From positions 1 through 5,545 of the forward strand of contig PCSQ01000134.1 in the NCBI GenBank assembly GCA_002772455.1: a stretch of 5,545 nucleotides of DNA, written 5' to 3'. The position numbers were made by a program, and so were the translations under genes. Positions 5,342 to 5,545 of this stretch are shown one piece after another. Source of the stretch: Candidatus Beckwithbacteria bacterium CG23_combo_of_CG06-09_8_20_14_all_47_9. Its GTDB lineage: Bacteria; Patescibacteriota; Microgenomatia; UBA1400; CG1-02-47-37. The notes beneath the pieces are model-generated. The model saw only the letters and a list, made by a program, of their open reading frames with translations, was not told the origin of the DNA and did not search any database. Each line of letters begins with the position of its first letter. Positions within the stretch are counted from its first letter, which is position 1.

Positions 5342-5545
5342 TTAAGAAATATAAGCCAAAGATAAACCGATTATGGCAGCAATCAAACTAAAAATGCGAT
5401 AATAATTAATCGTTTTATCAGTGATTTTTGATTGAACCCCATTCATCTCGTTAACGGTCTTGATTAGTTTTTCAACAACAGATCTTGGCATTATTAAAGC
5501 AATTAACCAAAAAATTGAGAATAATAGTCCAGCTGGATTTAAACC
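5342..5545 (-). CDS. C-terminal part of an unrecognised small membrane protein (partial)
   Basis: An open frame enters from the right edge at 5545 and ends with TAA at 5344-5342, giving 67 visible residues. Two hydrophobic segments are seen: LLFSIFWLIALIM (about 7-19) and IFSLIAAIIGLSLAYI (about 51-66). They flank a polar linker of about 31 residues that begins PRSVVEKLIKTVNEMNG. No family is recognised. A start at the internal ATG (residue 19) is possible, but the preceding residues are open and hydrophobic, so the gene probably begins outside the window. The next ATG (DUF3800 protein) follows after one base, and the low GC (about a third) matches that gene, so the two probably form a unit. 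Confidence 0.6.
   Translation of the reverse strand, partial: GLNPAGLLFSIFWLIALIMPRSVVEKLIKTVNEMNGVQSKITDKTINYYRIFSLIAAIIGLSLAYIS

Noticed and set aside
1..5545. CRISPR array, tRNA genes or insertion sequence ends
   Set aside because: No regularly spaced direct repeats, no cloverleaf with a GTTCRA-type T arm and no transposase motif were found on either strand by reading.

Overview
The window is a compact bacterial chromosome segment of mostly moderate GC. All recognisable protein genes lie on the minus strand, and a single structured RNA gene, the RNase P RNA (rnpB), lies on the plus strand. Gaps between genes are tiny or negative: a stop codon abutting a start, a 4-nt ATGA overlap, a 34-nt overlap and a 1-nt gap. 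Shine-Dalgarno sites are mostly absent. The MiaA, MiaB and AI-2E-type proteins read like those of Candidate Phyla Radiation (Patescibacteria) genomes. That assignment is an inference from protein style and compactness. TGA is used as a normal stop at the end of miaB, so there is no sign of the UGA-glycine code of Gracilibacteria/Absconditabacteria.

Reading in the direction of minus-strand transcription (right to left): (i) 5545-5342 is the C-terminal end of an unrecognised protein with two membrane segments; (ii) 5340-4675 is a DUF3800 protein, probably RNase H-like, in visibly AT-richer DNA; (iii) 4654-3506 is miaB, which lacks the usual C-terminal TRAM domain; (iv) 3509-2649 is miaA; (v) 2682-1723 is an AI-2E/PerM-family membrane protein; (vi) 1383-1727 on the plus strand is rnpB; (vii) 1327-656 is a small MscS-related conserved-TM-helix protein; (viii) 655-1 is uppP (undecaprenyl-diphosphatase), cut by the window edge.

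Functionally, miaB and miaA act in sequence on tRNA adenosine 37: MiaA prenylates and MiaB methylthiolates, giving ms2i6A. They are translationally coupled, and an AI-2E-family permease follows. On the other side of rnpB, a membrane-tension-type protein and the lipid-carrier recycling enzyme UppP form a two-gene envelope unit. rnpB is wedged between these units. Its extended -10 promoter lies in the divergent spacer with the MscS-like gene, and its 3' end overlaps the stop codon of the AI-2E gene.

I see no CRISPR array, tRNA, insertion sequence or clear defence island. The most unusual points are the TRAM-less MiaB, the convergent overlap of rnpB with a protein gene, and the low-GC pair of DUF3800 plus small membrane protein upstream of miaB. 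None of these by itself demonstrates a new system.
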